27,500 nt of DNA from Prorocentrum cordatum (GCA_963575745.1 CAUYUJ010020596.1:64102-91601); one strand, 5' to 3'; shown: positions 18,201 through 26,083, counted from the first letter of the stretch. Notes: generated by a model not told the origin, from the letters alone. Numbers and translations are program-made.

Positions 18201-19704
18201 TTTGTTTGCAAAGGCCCAGGAGGTCGCCCAGAGGCCGAAACCTTGGACACTGGTCAAGGACCCTGTGTCCGCCCTGGTCTTAACCTGCCTGAGGATCGGG
18301 TTTGTCTTCCAGGGGCCTTTCTCGGTGCAGGAGGCCCAGGGACAGGTTTGGGACCTGACTCAGGTCTCGGCCGCTTTCATGGCCAGGCGCGCGCGTTTTT
18401 CGGCGCGGAGATCTTCGGACCTAGCGGCCTTGGGCAAAATCGGACCAGGCAAGGCCTGGCGCGCAGAACTTTTTTGGCAACCGCTGAGCGAGCTGCTGCA
18501 TGGAAGGATCGACGGGGAGGGCGAGGCTGTTGGGACGGGTGGTCCGTGGGGGGTCAGAGAGCAGCGTGCGCTCCGAGGACTACTCATGGGTTCTCATTGG
18601 TGCCGGCACAGGCTCAGCGAGCATAACCCTGAGCTGGCGCCAGAATGCCTGGTGTGTGGTGGGCGAGGCACTTTGTTCCATCGCCACTTTCAATGCCAGG
18701 CTTGGTCGGCCTGGCGCCGCGACAATCTTCCCGTGTGTGTGCAGCGCGCAGCCAGCAGAGTTTCGACTTGCAGCGTCGAGCTGCAAGAGCGGTTTTCCCG
18801 AGGAATCGTCCCTGACCCGTGCCAGCTTCTGGCCAGGAAACCCTGGGATCCTTCCACGGAGTTTCGCGTTGACGGAGGCCTTGCTGGGCCGCTTATGCTT
18901 TCCGAGGGGCATGTTTTCTGTGATGGTTCAGGCCTAGATGGACTGTTCCCGTCCATGCGTGTTGCTGGATGGGGAGTCACCGTCTTCGATGAGTCACGCA
19001 GGTGTATAGCGGAGTGGTGTGGTTCTGTGCCCCCAGCCACCTTGCCTGATCAGGTGGCGCGTGACGGCGAGGACTATAGTGTTTTTATCGTCTCGAAGCT
19101 GTGCGCAGGCGATTTCACTCTTTACTCTGGCTGCAAGGGAACGCTTGACTGCTGTAAAAATAGAGCGCGCTCGGTCTCCTCGGCCAGCTCCAGGGCCCAC
19201 CTCTGGGTTCAGTCTTGGGCTTCGGGAGGCCTTGAGGGGGCCAGGTTTAAGAAGGTCCCTGCTCACGCCTCGGCCAAGGATGTCAGAGACGGCCTCTTGT
19301 CTGATTTCGAGCGCACTGGTAACCATGGTGCGGATAGGCTGGCCAAGCTGGGGGCCTCGCTTGTCCAGCACGATGAATGTGACACCCTCCTGGCCAAGGG
19401 TTGCCTGTACCTGGCCCGTGAGGTGTTGCGGTTTATAACGCGTGCGGAAGTTTACTACAGTGAGCTGGGGGTCCACGACAATGTAGGTGCCCAGGGCCTG
19501 TCTTTGGTTTCCCTGGACCTCCCCTCGGACCACGACGCTCGGCTCGAGTGGGCTCGGGCCGAGGATGAGGCAGCTGCGCCCCCCCCCCTCGTGAGGAGGC
19601 CCCGACGGTCCCTGACCCTGCGGCTGCCGCCTCGCTGGAGAGATTCCTGGATAGGGCGTCCGAAGGCACGCAGCCGTGGATGGCGGGGGGCCACTGCCTG
19701 TTAG
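15187..19704 (+). CDS. Element B ORF2: endonuclease, reverse transcriptase and RNase H polyprotein
   Basis: The frame is open from after a stop at 15184 to 19704, about 1,505 codons. It has no in-frame ATG before the endonuclease; a GTG at 15673 is inside the domain and is not a credible start. The endonuclease begins VVTYNSNAW (about 15442), with QET (15541-15549), SGGVAVL, GDWN (15889-15900), YDFFVVS and PHSS (His at 16075). A linker has WRSRAQSSVVGGGRVAHRY. RT shows VFLAKPSGGVRPIGLLPLW, motif A LFLDLRKFYEH (Asp at 17326), motif B AGCSGATS and motif C SVIDDTS (17593-17610). A CxxC zinc knuckle, CLVCGGRGTLFHRHFQC, precedes RNase H (VFCDGSG, about 18913; GNHGADRLAK, about 19321). The RNase H Asp expected near 19129 is Gly. 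The normal C-terminus is lost at a 10-C run (19579-19588). Confidence 0.85.
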   Translation, partial: APPPQRLHHPGDLPPPRRWAQEGGQPRVRPRGAPSGHIRRHAVGPDGAHCPPRPSATKEGSTDHRGKASKLENATAQQEEDSVLKVVTYNSNAWATARKFLEWAKDGPRATTFDIGLFQETRLTQAQQEGSRSWAYKAGFTATFWCAASTGAADNATSGGVAVLTSARFGATDVVRACTSERTCARRLVLSERVQLMVISVYGHTQIGLTGENITFLAQLSELASSLPLPVLIAGDWNIDAEVLRELRWCEHLGVTIVRPPGPTCHDKCYDFFVVSRCLDYHIDEVQEWPDTPTGPHSSVHLRLKSLAGAAKVWKRIVPKAFPLARTDEEKLGFVTPEGGQTFGFDLDRPMEAAAQWFDAAEAELVKLHELGQARGYAGRPAGCQIQKVPLQAAWGQDLNQRCSVLTQNWLAVRRLAMLYMRRVKDRDLLLAKACAFGHLLQSAEVEELRGFTLESLFRSLLVGDQKTVVVNWLHAEVSKRVSQEAAEGRQKWRSRAQSSVVGGGRVAHRYSKGPSAPPQPVLAEVDEGVTVPLVGDAALQQTLQEWLPIWCKDNRAGEPPPRHWRCEDSLPPITSEQVLVAAKWFPPGTGLGWDSFHPQLLLQVSPALVQALADILTAWERGPSVGPLWLVVVVFLAKPSGGVRPIGLLPLWARVWSRIRHARCAAWERELDAPFFWGLSTSTACDKSAWVHNAMAAFARETRGLVSGTLFLDLRKFYEHISHAELLAAAEQVAFPKALLRAYCTVYRSPRRVSWQGAISRIVSPNGTVIAGCSGATSLARLLLVSVLRRVVSSCPTVILKSVIDDTSFQSIGGQATVCTELSSAFNLVTQDLQARGLATAWNKLGLLASSASLANQLASCCQLPEEARSSVHRDLGGGATDGARRRVSTHQARFLEAQAKVAKVLSLREAGAPTGGIFRAGVTAKALWGANIQGLPDGKLKSLRVAAVKAEGRLPKGCSLGLASMCTRGGWPRDPLVQVSADAIKTYVQILKDGRLSERVLSVLFAKAQEVAQRPKPWTLVKDPVSALVLTCLRIGFVFQGPFSVQEAQGQVWDLTQVSAAFMARRARFSARRSSDLAALGKIGPGKAWRAELFWQPLSELLHGRIDGEGEAVGTGGPWGVREQRALRGLLMGSHWCRHRLSEHNPELAPECLVCGGRGTLFHRHFQCQAWSAWRRDNLPVCVQRAASRVSTCSVELQERFSRGIVPDPCQLLARKPWDPSTEFRVDGGLAGPLMLSEGHVFCDGSGLDGLFPSMRVAGWGVTVFDESRRCIAEWCGSVPPATLPDQVARDGEDYSVFIVSKLCAGDFTLYSGCKGTLDCCKNRARSVSSASSRAHLWVQSWASGGLEGARFKKVPAHASAKDVRDGLLSDFERTGNHGADRLAKLGASLVQHDECDTLLAKGCLYLAREVLRFITRAEVYYSELGVHDNVGAQGLSLVSLDLPSDHDARLEWARAEDEAAAPPPLVRRPRRSLTLRLPPRWRDSWIGRPKARSRGWRGATAC

Positions 19705-20156
19705 AGTTTCCTGTGGAGTCTTCGGAGGAGGGAGAGGATCACCCGCCCCTCCTCTGTTGCTCCACCTGTGGCAGCTACGCAACGACGGTCACAGGTTCCA
19801 GGGGCTTGCATTCTGGATGCCAGGGCTCGGCTCATTCTTTGATCGGCCCAGGTACGAAGAACACGTCGAGTTTTTTAAAGCTCAAGCACCCGAATCGGGC
19901 GCGACGGCTGGGGCCCCCGAGATCTCCTGGGGCTCTGGCTCGCGAGCTTTTCGGTTCTCGGTTCCAGGTCGGAGGTTTGGGGTCCCAGCCGACGAGTTGG
20001 ACTTCGAGAGCCCAGCAGTTTTCGGGAACCGCCACTCTCTGCATGGCAGACTGTCTCCAGGGCTTTGGGCTGAATGAGGTGGAGGCCCGTGAGCTCGGGC
20101 GAGAGTTCCGTGTCCAACAGGCTGCTGCTGTTGAGCTCGACGATGAATTTTCCTAA
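19589..20156 (+). pseudogene. Element B ORF2 C-terminus (zinc ribbon) in a shifted frame
   Basis: After the C10 run the coherent reading continues in another frame: PAAASLERFLDRASEGTQPW, then LLCCSTCGSYATTVTG with a following SGC, and a helical end with DCLQGFGLNEVEARELGREF, to TAA near 20156. The Cys pattern matches LFCNRCGSYSTGR in element C, so this is the original ORF2 C-terminus. One base change in length within the C run separates it from the upstream frame. Zinc ribbons here may bind nucleic acid; this is inferred. Confidence 0.75.
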
Positions 20157-20174
20157 GGGGACCCTGTCGCTGGC

Positions 20175-20209
20175 CCACGGTGCGCAGCCTATGCCGAGCC
20201 GCACCGTGG
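20175..20209 (+). other. 10-bp perfect hairpin in the element B 3' UTR
   Basis: CCACGGTGCG (20175-20184) and CGCACCGTGG (20200-20209) are exact reverse complements around a 15-nt loop. The hairpin lies 20 nt after the ORF2 stop and about 50 nt before the T tract. Its position parallels the three hairpins of element A. Confidence 0.65.
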
Positions 20210-20259
20210 TGACAAAAAGGTCCTCTCCGAGGGGCCCCCTTAGGGTTTTTGGACCCGTC

Positions 20260-20261
<2 letters not shown>

Positions 20262-20323
<62 letters not shown>

Positions 20324-20343
20324 CTCTCTCTCTCTCTCTCTCT
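20262..20343. repeat. T62 homopolymer followed by (CT)10
   Basis: There are 62 consecutive T from 20262 to 20323, then CT dinucleotides to about 20343. This is the sense-strand 3' end of element B, where a LINE would normally have A rather than T. The sequence grades into the CTC tract downstream. Confidence 0.95.
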
Positions 20344-20368
20344 ATTCCACCTTAGTGGCGTGCAATCC

Positions 20369-20665
20369 TCCTCTTCTTCCTCCGCCTCCTCCTCCTCCTC
20401 CTCCTCCCCATCCTTCTCCTTCTCCTTCTCCTCCTCCTCCTCCTCCTTCTCCTCCCCCTCCCCCTCCCCCTCCCCCTCCCCCTCCTTCGCCTCCTCCTCC
20501 TCCTCCTCCTCCTCCTCCTCCTCCTCCTCCTCCTCCTCCTCCCCCTCCCCCTCCCCCCCCTCCCCCCTTCCCCCCTCCTCCTCCTCCTCCTCCTCCTCCT
20601 CCTCCTCCTGCTCCTGCTCCTGCTTCTGCTCCTGCTCCTCCTCATCCTCCTCCTTGTCCCTCCCC
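20369..20665. repeat. (CTC)n microsatellite with CCC, TTC and CTG variants
   Basis: About 300 bp of pyrimidine-rich plus strand, including a (CCCCTC)n-like part around 20451-20484 and CTGCTC units near 20608-20637. It forms the left arm of a large imperfect inverted repeat with the GGA tract at 20816-21036. Confidence 0.93.
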
Positions 20666-20815
20666 TTCCTTCTGCCCTCGCCCGTCCCGCCCTGGAGGTC
20701 TGCTCTGGCTCGGGCGACTGGGCAGTGGCGCAGGCTTGCCCCTTCCTCCCCCGACGCGCTTTCTGGGAAAGGCCGAGGAGGGGAATCGTGGTGGGGGGGG
20801 AAGAGGGACGAGTCG
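20666..20815. other. Spacer between opposed CTC and GGA tracts
   Basis: A GC-rich, non-repetitive spacer of about 150 bp. No coding domain, RNA gene or element match could be recognised. Confidence 0.5.
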
Positions 20816-21036
20816 GAGGATGAGGAGGAGGAGGAGGAGGAGGAGGAGGAGGAGGAGGAGGAGGAGGAGGGAGGAGGAGGAAGGAGGAGGAGGAGGATGA
20901 GGAAGAGGAGGAGGAGGAGGAGGAGGAGGAGGAGGAGGAGAGGAGGAGGAGGAGGAGAGGATGAGGAGGAAGAAGAGTCAGGAGGAGGAGGAGGAGGAGG
21001 AGGAGGAGGAGGAGGAGGAGGAGGAGGAGGAGGAGG
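20816..21036. repeat. (GGA)n microsatellite
   Basis: Purine-rich plus strand, mainly GGA/GAG units with a few GAT and AAG variants. It is the right arm of the inverted CTC/GGA arrangement. From here to about 24960 the purine strand is the plus strand, the reverse of the left half of the window. Confidence 0.93.
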
Positions 21037-21092
21037 GTAGGGAGGAGGGCATCGGGGAAGATGCCGGCCGCGTGCCGCTAGTTTGTTCATAC

Positions 21093-21093
<1 letters not shown>

Positions 21094-21152
<59 letters not shown>
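21094..21152. repeat. (TG)n dinucleotide microsatellite
   Basis: About 29 uninterrupted TG units. This is a potential Z-DNA-forming tract. It lies 57 bp after the GGA array. Confidence 0.95.
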
Positions 21153-21155
<3 letters not shown>

Positions 21156-21880
21156 GTCTCCTTCCGTTTCGGCTTCCCCCCATGTTGAGCATGTTGTGGT
21201 TGGCTCATGGTCCTGCTGTTCGCTGTCTTCGTCGACCTGCTGTGCACCTACTCTGTGCATTGGCGGGTTTGGATGTTTTTCCTTCTATCTTTGCCCTCAG
21301 TCCTACCATCGGCGTGCATTCTTTTTTCATTTGTCTCGCTCAATCCGGCGGCCCTGGATGTAAAGTTGAGTGGCCTTCGGCCAGCCTGGGTCGTGGACAG
21401 AAGCCTTTTTGGGACGCGTGTTGGGGTCTCTTGGAGGCATATTGGGGCATCTTGGGGCCTTTTGGAGGTGTCTTGGGGGTCTCTCTGGGCCTGTTGGCGG
21501 CCCCTTGAGGACTTGCTGGGGGTCTCGGGGGCCATTTTCAGGAGAATGGCTCCAAATGGCAGTTCGGATTCTCCTCTTGGGGCCCTCTTGGGGCCTCTGG
21601 AGCCTTCTTGGGGGTCCTCTTGGGCCGTATTTGGAGATTTTGGTTTGTCATGAGCCGATATTGGGGGCCTTCTTCCTGGGCCGTTTGTGAGGGTCTGGAG
21701 CACGAAAAGGCGATTACGCGAAAATCTTGTTTGATTATCTTTCTTCTCACTATCTACGTGCACTCTTTTTTTCTAAGGCTACGTCTACAAGTCGGTCATT
21801 CCAGCTTTTTGCTGCAATGACGCTTCATCCCCTCAGTGTGTAAGGCCGCGAAACATCAAACCGTGTATTTTGAGAGAAGG
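21153..21880. other. Non-coding stretch with degenerate CTTGGGG-type repeats
   Basis: No recognisable gene is present. Between about 21414 and 21640 the plus strand is built from loosely repeated CTTGGGG(N) and GGCCTTTTGGAG-like words, spaced 10-20 bp apart. Open frames across it therefore give repetitive Arg/Pro/Gln peptides that I treat as repeat artefacts. The remainder (21153-21410 and 21650-21880) is unique with no feature I can support. Confidence 0.5.
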
Positions 21881-21887
21881 CGGAGGA

Positions 21888-21946
21888 TGAGGAGGATGAG
21901 GATGAGGATGAGGATGAGGATGAGGATGAGGATGAGGATGAGGATG

Positions 21947-22024
<78 letters not shown>

Positions 22025-22025
22025 T

Positions 22026-22058
<33 letters not shown>

Positions 22059-23054
22059 GGAATAGGACTATGATGTTGCTGCTGCTGCTGATGATGATGA
22101 TAATGCTGATGACGATTATGATGATGCTGACGCTGATGCTGCCGATGATGATGATGGGGATGATGATGCTGATGATGAGGATGAGGATGGTGACGATGAT
22201 GATGGTGAGGATGATGATGCTGATGATGATGCTTACGACGATGATGATGATGCTGCTTATGACAATGCTGATGATGATGCTTACGACGATGCTGTTGCTG
22301 CTGATGATGCTGCTGATGCTGCTGATGCCGATGATGATGATGATGCTGTTGAGGATATGCTGCTGATGATGCTGATGCCGATGAATAATGATGATGATGC
22401 CTATGCTTATGATGATGACGATGCTGATGCCGATGATGATGAGGACGGGGACGATGACGATGATGATGATGACGATGATGATGATGGTGGTGATGATGAT
22501 GATGACGATGATGATGACGACGATGATGATGGTGATGATGCTGATGCTGGTGATGGTGATGAAGATGCTGATGATGCTGATGCTGCTGATGCTGATGATG
22601 GTGATGGTGATGATGGTGGTGATGATGATGATGATGATGATGACGATGATGATGCTGATGCTGTATGCTGGTGATGATGATGCTGCTGATGCTGATGGTG
22701 ATGATGTATGATGCTGATGATGATGCTGATGCTGATGCTGCTGATGCTGATGCTGACCATGTTGATGCTTATGCTAATGATTATGACGATGCTGATGCTG
22801 CTGATGATGATGATGAAGATTATGATGATGTTGCTGATGATGCTGATAATGATATGATGATGCTGCTGCTGACGATGATGATGTTGATGAAATGATGCTG
22901 CTGATGATGATGACGATGATGATGCTGATGATTATGATGGTGACGATGGTGATGATGACGATGATGATGATGATGATGCTGCTGATGATGATGATGATGA
23001 TGATGATGCTGATGCTGATGCTGATGCTGATGCTGATGCTGCTGCTGATGACGG

Positions 23055-23145
<91 letters not shown>

Positions 23146-23162
23146 TCTGATGGTGATGATGG
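21888..23162. repeat. GAT-based compound microsatellite of about 1.3 kb
   Basis: It begins with (GATGAG) units (about 21894-21950), then pure GAT, then a long mixed region in which GAT alternates with GCT, GAC, GGT, GAG and occasional TAT or AAT. Pure GAT returns at about 23058-23142. The open frames of poly-Met, poly-Asp or poly-Ile are consequences of the repeat. Confidence 0.95.
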
Positions 23163-23765
23163 TGAGGAGGAGGAGGAGGAGGAGGAGGAGGAGGAGGAGG
23201 ATGGCGATGGAGGAGGAGGAGGAGGAGGAGGGAGGAGGAGGAGGAGGAGGAGGAGGAGGAGGAGGAGAGGAGGGAGGAGGAGGAGGAGGAGGAGGAGGAG
23301 GGAGGAGGAGGAGGAGGGAGGAATGTCGGAGGACGAAGTCGGAGAGGAGAGGAGGAGGAGGAGGAGGAGGAGGAGGAGAGGAGGAGGGTGGAGGAGGAGG
23401 AGGAAGAGGAGGAGGAGGAGGAGGAGGAGGAGGAGGAGGAGAGGACGAGAACGATAACGAGGACGAGGGCGAGGACGATGGAGGAGGAGGAGGAGGAGGA
23501 GGAGGAGGAGGAGGAGGAGGAGGAGGAGTACGAGTACGAGTACGAGTCCGGTTAGGAGGATGAGGAGGAGGAAGAGGAGGATCAGCAGGAGGAGTTTGAG
23601 GAGGAGGGCGATGAAAGAGGAGGAGGAAGAGGAGGAGGAGGAGGAGGAGAAGCAGGGGGAGGAGGGAGGAGGAAGGAGGGAGGAGGTGGAGGAGGGAGGA
23701 GGGAGGAGGATGGAGTGGGAAGGAGAATTGTGAGGAAGGAGGGAGGAGGAGCAGAAGGGGAAGGA
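23163..23765. repeat. (GGA)n microsatellite, interrupted
   Basis: About 600 bp of purine-rich plus strand directly continuous with the GAT array. It has short interruptions, such as an ACGAGTACGAG stretch near 23528, and becomes progressively less regular towards 23765. Confidence 0.93.
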
Positions 23766-24560
23766 GGAGGAGGACCAGTGGAAACTCGAGACGCGTCAGC
23801 GATGTTGCAGTCATCTTTCCCTCCAAGTTCCATCTTCATAGGTCCCTACAAGGCTCATTTCTATGGCGGGAGGTGACGTGGCCCATTGGACCACAACCGT
23901 CTGAGTGTCCTCAGGCGAGCCAAGGCACCATTCCTGAGACCTCAATGCCGCGAATCAACGTGACTGTCGCGTCCTGACAATGTCAAGCCGTGCCAGCACA
24001 GTGAATCAACAAGGTTTTCGCGTCTTGGTAAAGTCGTGCCGTAGCACAGTTGCTGGGACTTCAGCCGAACGGATACTTCAATCTGTTGTGGACATTTAAG
24101 ACGAATGTGCGCGGTGCTAAGGCGAAGGAGTCATTTCTCAGGAGAAGGGATGAAGGAACAGGAGCAGGAGAAGGAGGAGGACCAGTGTAAACCCAATGCC
24201 CGTTAACCATGTTGCAATACATCCTCCCTCCACGTTCCACTTTCATAGGTCCCCACGAAGATTCATTTTCACTGAGGGAAGTGCCCCGTGGGAAGACTAC
24301 CAGTTGAAAATTCGGAAGCGCTCCAGAACACCATTCCTGGAATTTCAACGCCGCGAATCAACCTTGCTGTTGTGTCCTGACGATCCTGAATCGTGCCAGA
24401 CCCCCGTTTCTGGGATTTCAAACCCGCGATTTAACGTAACTGCTGCGGCCTGACAGTCCTAAATCGTGTCAAAACAGTATTTCTGGGACGTCAGCCATAG
24501 TAATGCCTTGATGCTGCTGTAAACTCTTACGAACACGGCGCTAAGGCGAGAGTCGCATTT
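23766..24560. repeat. Two imperfect tandem copies of a unit of about 407 bp
   Basis: Each copy starts with GGAGGAGGACCAGTG (23766 and 24173), followed by a related block ending in TTCATAGGTCCC and then CACCATTCCTG (about 23926 and 24328). Inside the second copy a 74-bp subrepeat recurs at about 24331, 24405 and 24478 (TTTCTGGGATTTCA, CGCGAATCAAC, CCTGACAATCC, TCGTGCCA words). Both copies then run towards a GGCGCTAAGGCGA block. No gene is evident. The base composition is less GC-rich than in the LINE copies. Confidence 0.7.
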
Positions 24561-24760
24561 TGAAAAGGTGTTGCCCTTCACCACTTAGATTCCTGCTGAA
24601 CAATTTAGGGCACATCTGCGCGGCCCTATGGCGAGAGCCACATTTTGAAAACCGCCCGCCCTCAATCCGTGAACTCGCAAGCTTTGAGGACGAATGTGCA
24701 TGGCGCCAAAGCGAGGGTTACATTTTGAAAACGGCCCGCCCTCCATCCGTGAAACTGTTG
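24530..24760. repeat. Tandem array of an 82-bp repeat
   Basis: Three units are aligned by the word CATTTTGAAAA at 24556, 24639 and 24721. Each is preceded by a GGCG-C-TAAGGCGAG-like block, and the last two are followed by CGCCCGCCCTC and ATCCGTGAA. A diverged single unit lies at 24099-24140. No coding content is recognised. Confidence 0.7.
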
Positions 24761-24865
24761 CAGATTTCGAACTTCAGGATCATAACTGGCGAGAAAGCCT
24801 CAGGCGGAACGCCCGGCCCGCCCTACCGACCCGTCTCGGGGTGCGACAGGGAGGATCTGGGATGG

Positions 24866-24962
24866 AGCATTGGGAGGAGGAGGATGAGGAGGAGGAGGAA
24901 GAGGAAGACGAGGAGGAGGAGGAGGAGGAGGAGGATGAGGAGGAGGAGGAGGAGGGCGAGGG
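24866..24962. repeat. Short (GGA)n microsatellite
   Basis: About 95 bp of GGA/GAG units with GAT and GAC variants on the plus strand. It lies inside open frames on both strands that show no other protein-like feature. Confidence 0.9.
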
Positions 24963-25184
24963 TGCAGGGGAGGAGGGCGATGACGCGGAGGCGTACCATT
25001 CGCTGCTGCTCGCGGCCTCCCGTCCCCGCAGGCTGCCGCCGAGGCCGGCCGCGCCAACTGGGCCGCCTGCGAGCTGCGCTACGACCGTGCCCGGGGCCCA
25101 GGCGGCGGCGGTGGCCGCGCCTGGCCAGCAGGCGGCAGGGAGGCCCCGGCTAGTTGCGATCGATCGGGCCGATCGAAGCTCACC
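24963..25184. other. GC-rich stretch without a recognisable gene
   Basis: Alanine-rich open frames exist but have no domain. A small palindromic cluster, CGATCGG/CCGATCG, sits near 25160-25176 just before the inverted-repeat element. Confidence 0.4.
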
Positions 25185-25326
25185 GAGCGCGTTCCACTAC
25201 TCGCAAAGTGCCTACTCGCAGACGTCCGACAATCACATGTTTGCTTTGATGTAATGTATCGTAGATCCCCCGCGGGGGATCCAGGACATTTGCGGGTAGT
25301 TACTTTGCGAGTAGTGGAACGCGCTC
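25185..25326. mobile_element. 142-bp terminal inverted repeat element, MITE-like
   Basis: The ends 25185-25209 and 25302-25326 are perfect 25-bp inverted repeats (GAGCGCGTTCCACTACTCGC inwards). The complementarity extends inwards another 18 bp with 5 mismatches, giving 43-bp arms. The 56-bp centre holds an 18-bp perfect palindrome, GATCCCCCGCGGGGGATC (25264-25281). No transposase is encoded. No clear target-site duplication is visible, so it could be a non-autonomous DNA transposon, a foldback element, or a structured non-coding RNA. Confidence 0.6.
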
Positions 25327-26045
25327 GTGTAGAAACGGTTACGAGAAAAACTGCGTACAAAGGCCGACAGCATTCCTGATTAATTTTGAACAGCACTCGC
25401 TGTCGGTGTCGCCGCGGGCGGTGTCCATTTGAGACAGAAGGCCGCTTGCCCAGCAGCGGCTGCTGTCGGTTTTGGACAACTTCTGCTGTTGGGCATCGTG
25501 CCCATTGTTCGGTGCCCGTTTCGGGCGTCCCTGGCGTTTCTCGTTCTCTTTTTCGGGCTCTTGGAGGCTTCTCGTCGCCACGGCCAGATTCGCTTCGGGA
25601 GAATGGATCAGGATTCGCTACCTCATTATCCCCAGAGACTCCCAAGATCAAATCATCTAAATGAATTTTGGTGTCTGGGCTTTTCGTAGGCTGCGCAGAG
25701 GCGTTAGCGCGCTCGACGTCGACGCGCACGCGCGCGATCGTCGACGCGAGGGGTCCAGGGGCAGATTTTGTTGAGCGGATTCGGACCCAGCGGGCGAGCC
25801 TCAATTGTCTCGAACCAGGTGCTGAAAGAAAGGGACCAACAGGCACCCGCGGGGAGGCGAGGTCGCGGATCTTGGGATCGAGAAGGAGGGCAAGCTGAGA
25901 CAATGGCGGCTCCTTCTCCAAGTGGGGCGACGCGGTTTCGCACGGGCGCGAGGGCGCGAAGATAACAGCACGTCGCGCATCGCGGGGCGCGATGCGCGAA
26001 GTTAAGTGACTTCGAGAACAGCCGCGGGATGGTGAGATTAATGAT
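25327..26045. other. Unique GC-rich stretch without a recognisable gene
   Basis: A 280-codon minus-strand frame (25921-25079) spans most of this region and runs through the inverted-repeat element. Its product shows no domain, signal or known motif. I see no RNA gene. It is left unassigned. Confidence 0.4.
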
Positions 26046-26083
26046 AAGTCACCACGACTGCAGAAAAGTCACCAGGACTGCAG
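26046..26083. repeat. 20-bp direct repeat, two copies
   Basis: AAGTCACCACGACTGCAG (26046-26063) is repeated with one change at 26066-26083, a 20-bp period. It leads directly into the GATCC-rich minisatellite. Confidence 0.8.

Larger units (their letters stand above)
14384..20261 (+). mobile_element. LINE retrotransposon copy B, 5' truncated, ORF2 nearly intact
   Basis: The copy begins next to the CTC tract but lacks the SL, the zinc finger and the coiled coil. It contains only the last part of ORF1, which fits the usual 5' truncation of LINE insertions. It then carries a long ORF2 with endonuclease, RT, zinc knuckle and RNase H, a C-terminal zinc ribbon in another frame, and a 3' hairpin. 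It ends at a 62-T tract followed by CT and CTC repeats. It is the best preserved copy here and the closest relative of element A. Confidence 0.85.

Noticed and set aside
21836-23826. Long Met-, Asp-, Ile- or Ser-rich open frames
   Set aside because: They are created by the GAT and GGA arrays, with no non-repeat coding content.
24530-24760. CRISPR-like array
   Set aside because: The repeats are diverged, long and contiguous without spacers, and the genome is eukaryotic.
25079-25921. 280-codon minus-strand frame as a host gene
   Set aside because: It runs through the inverted-repeat element, shows no domain or coding signal, and such lengths are common by chance at this GC content.
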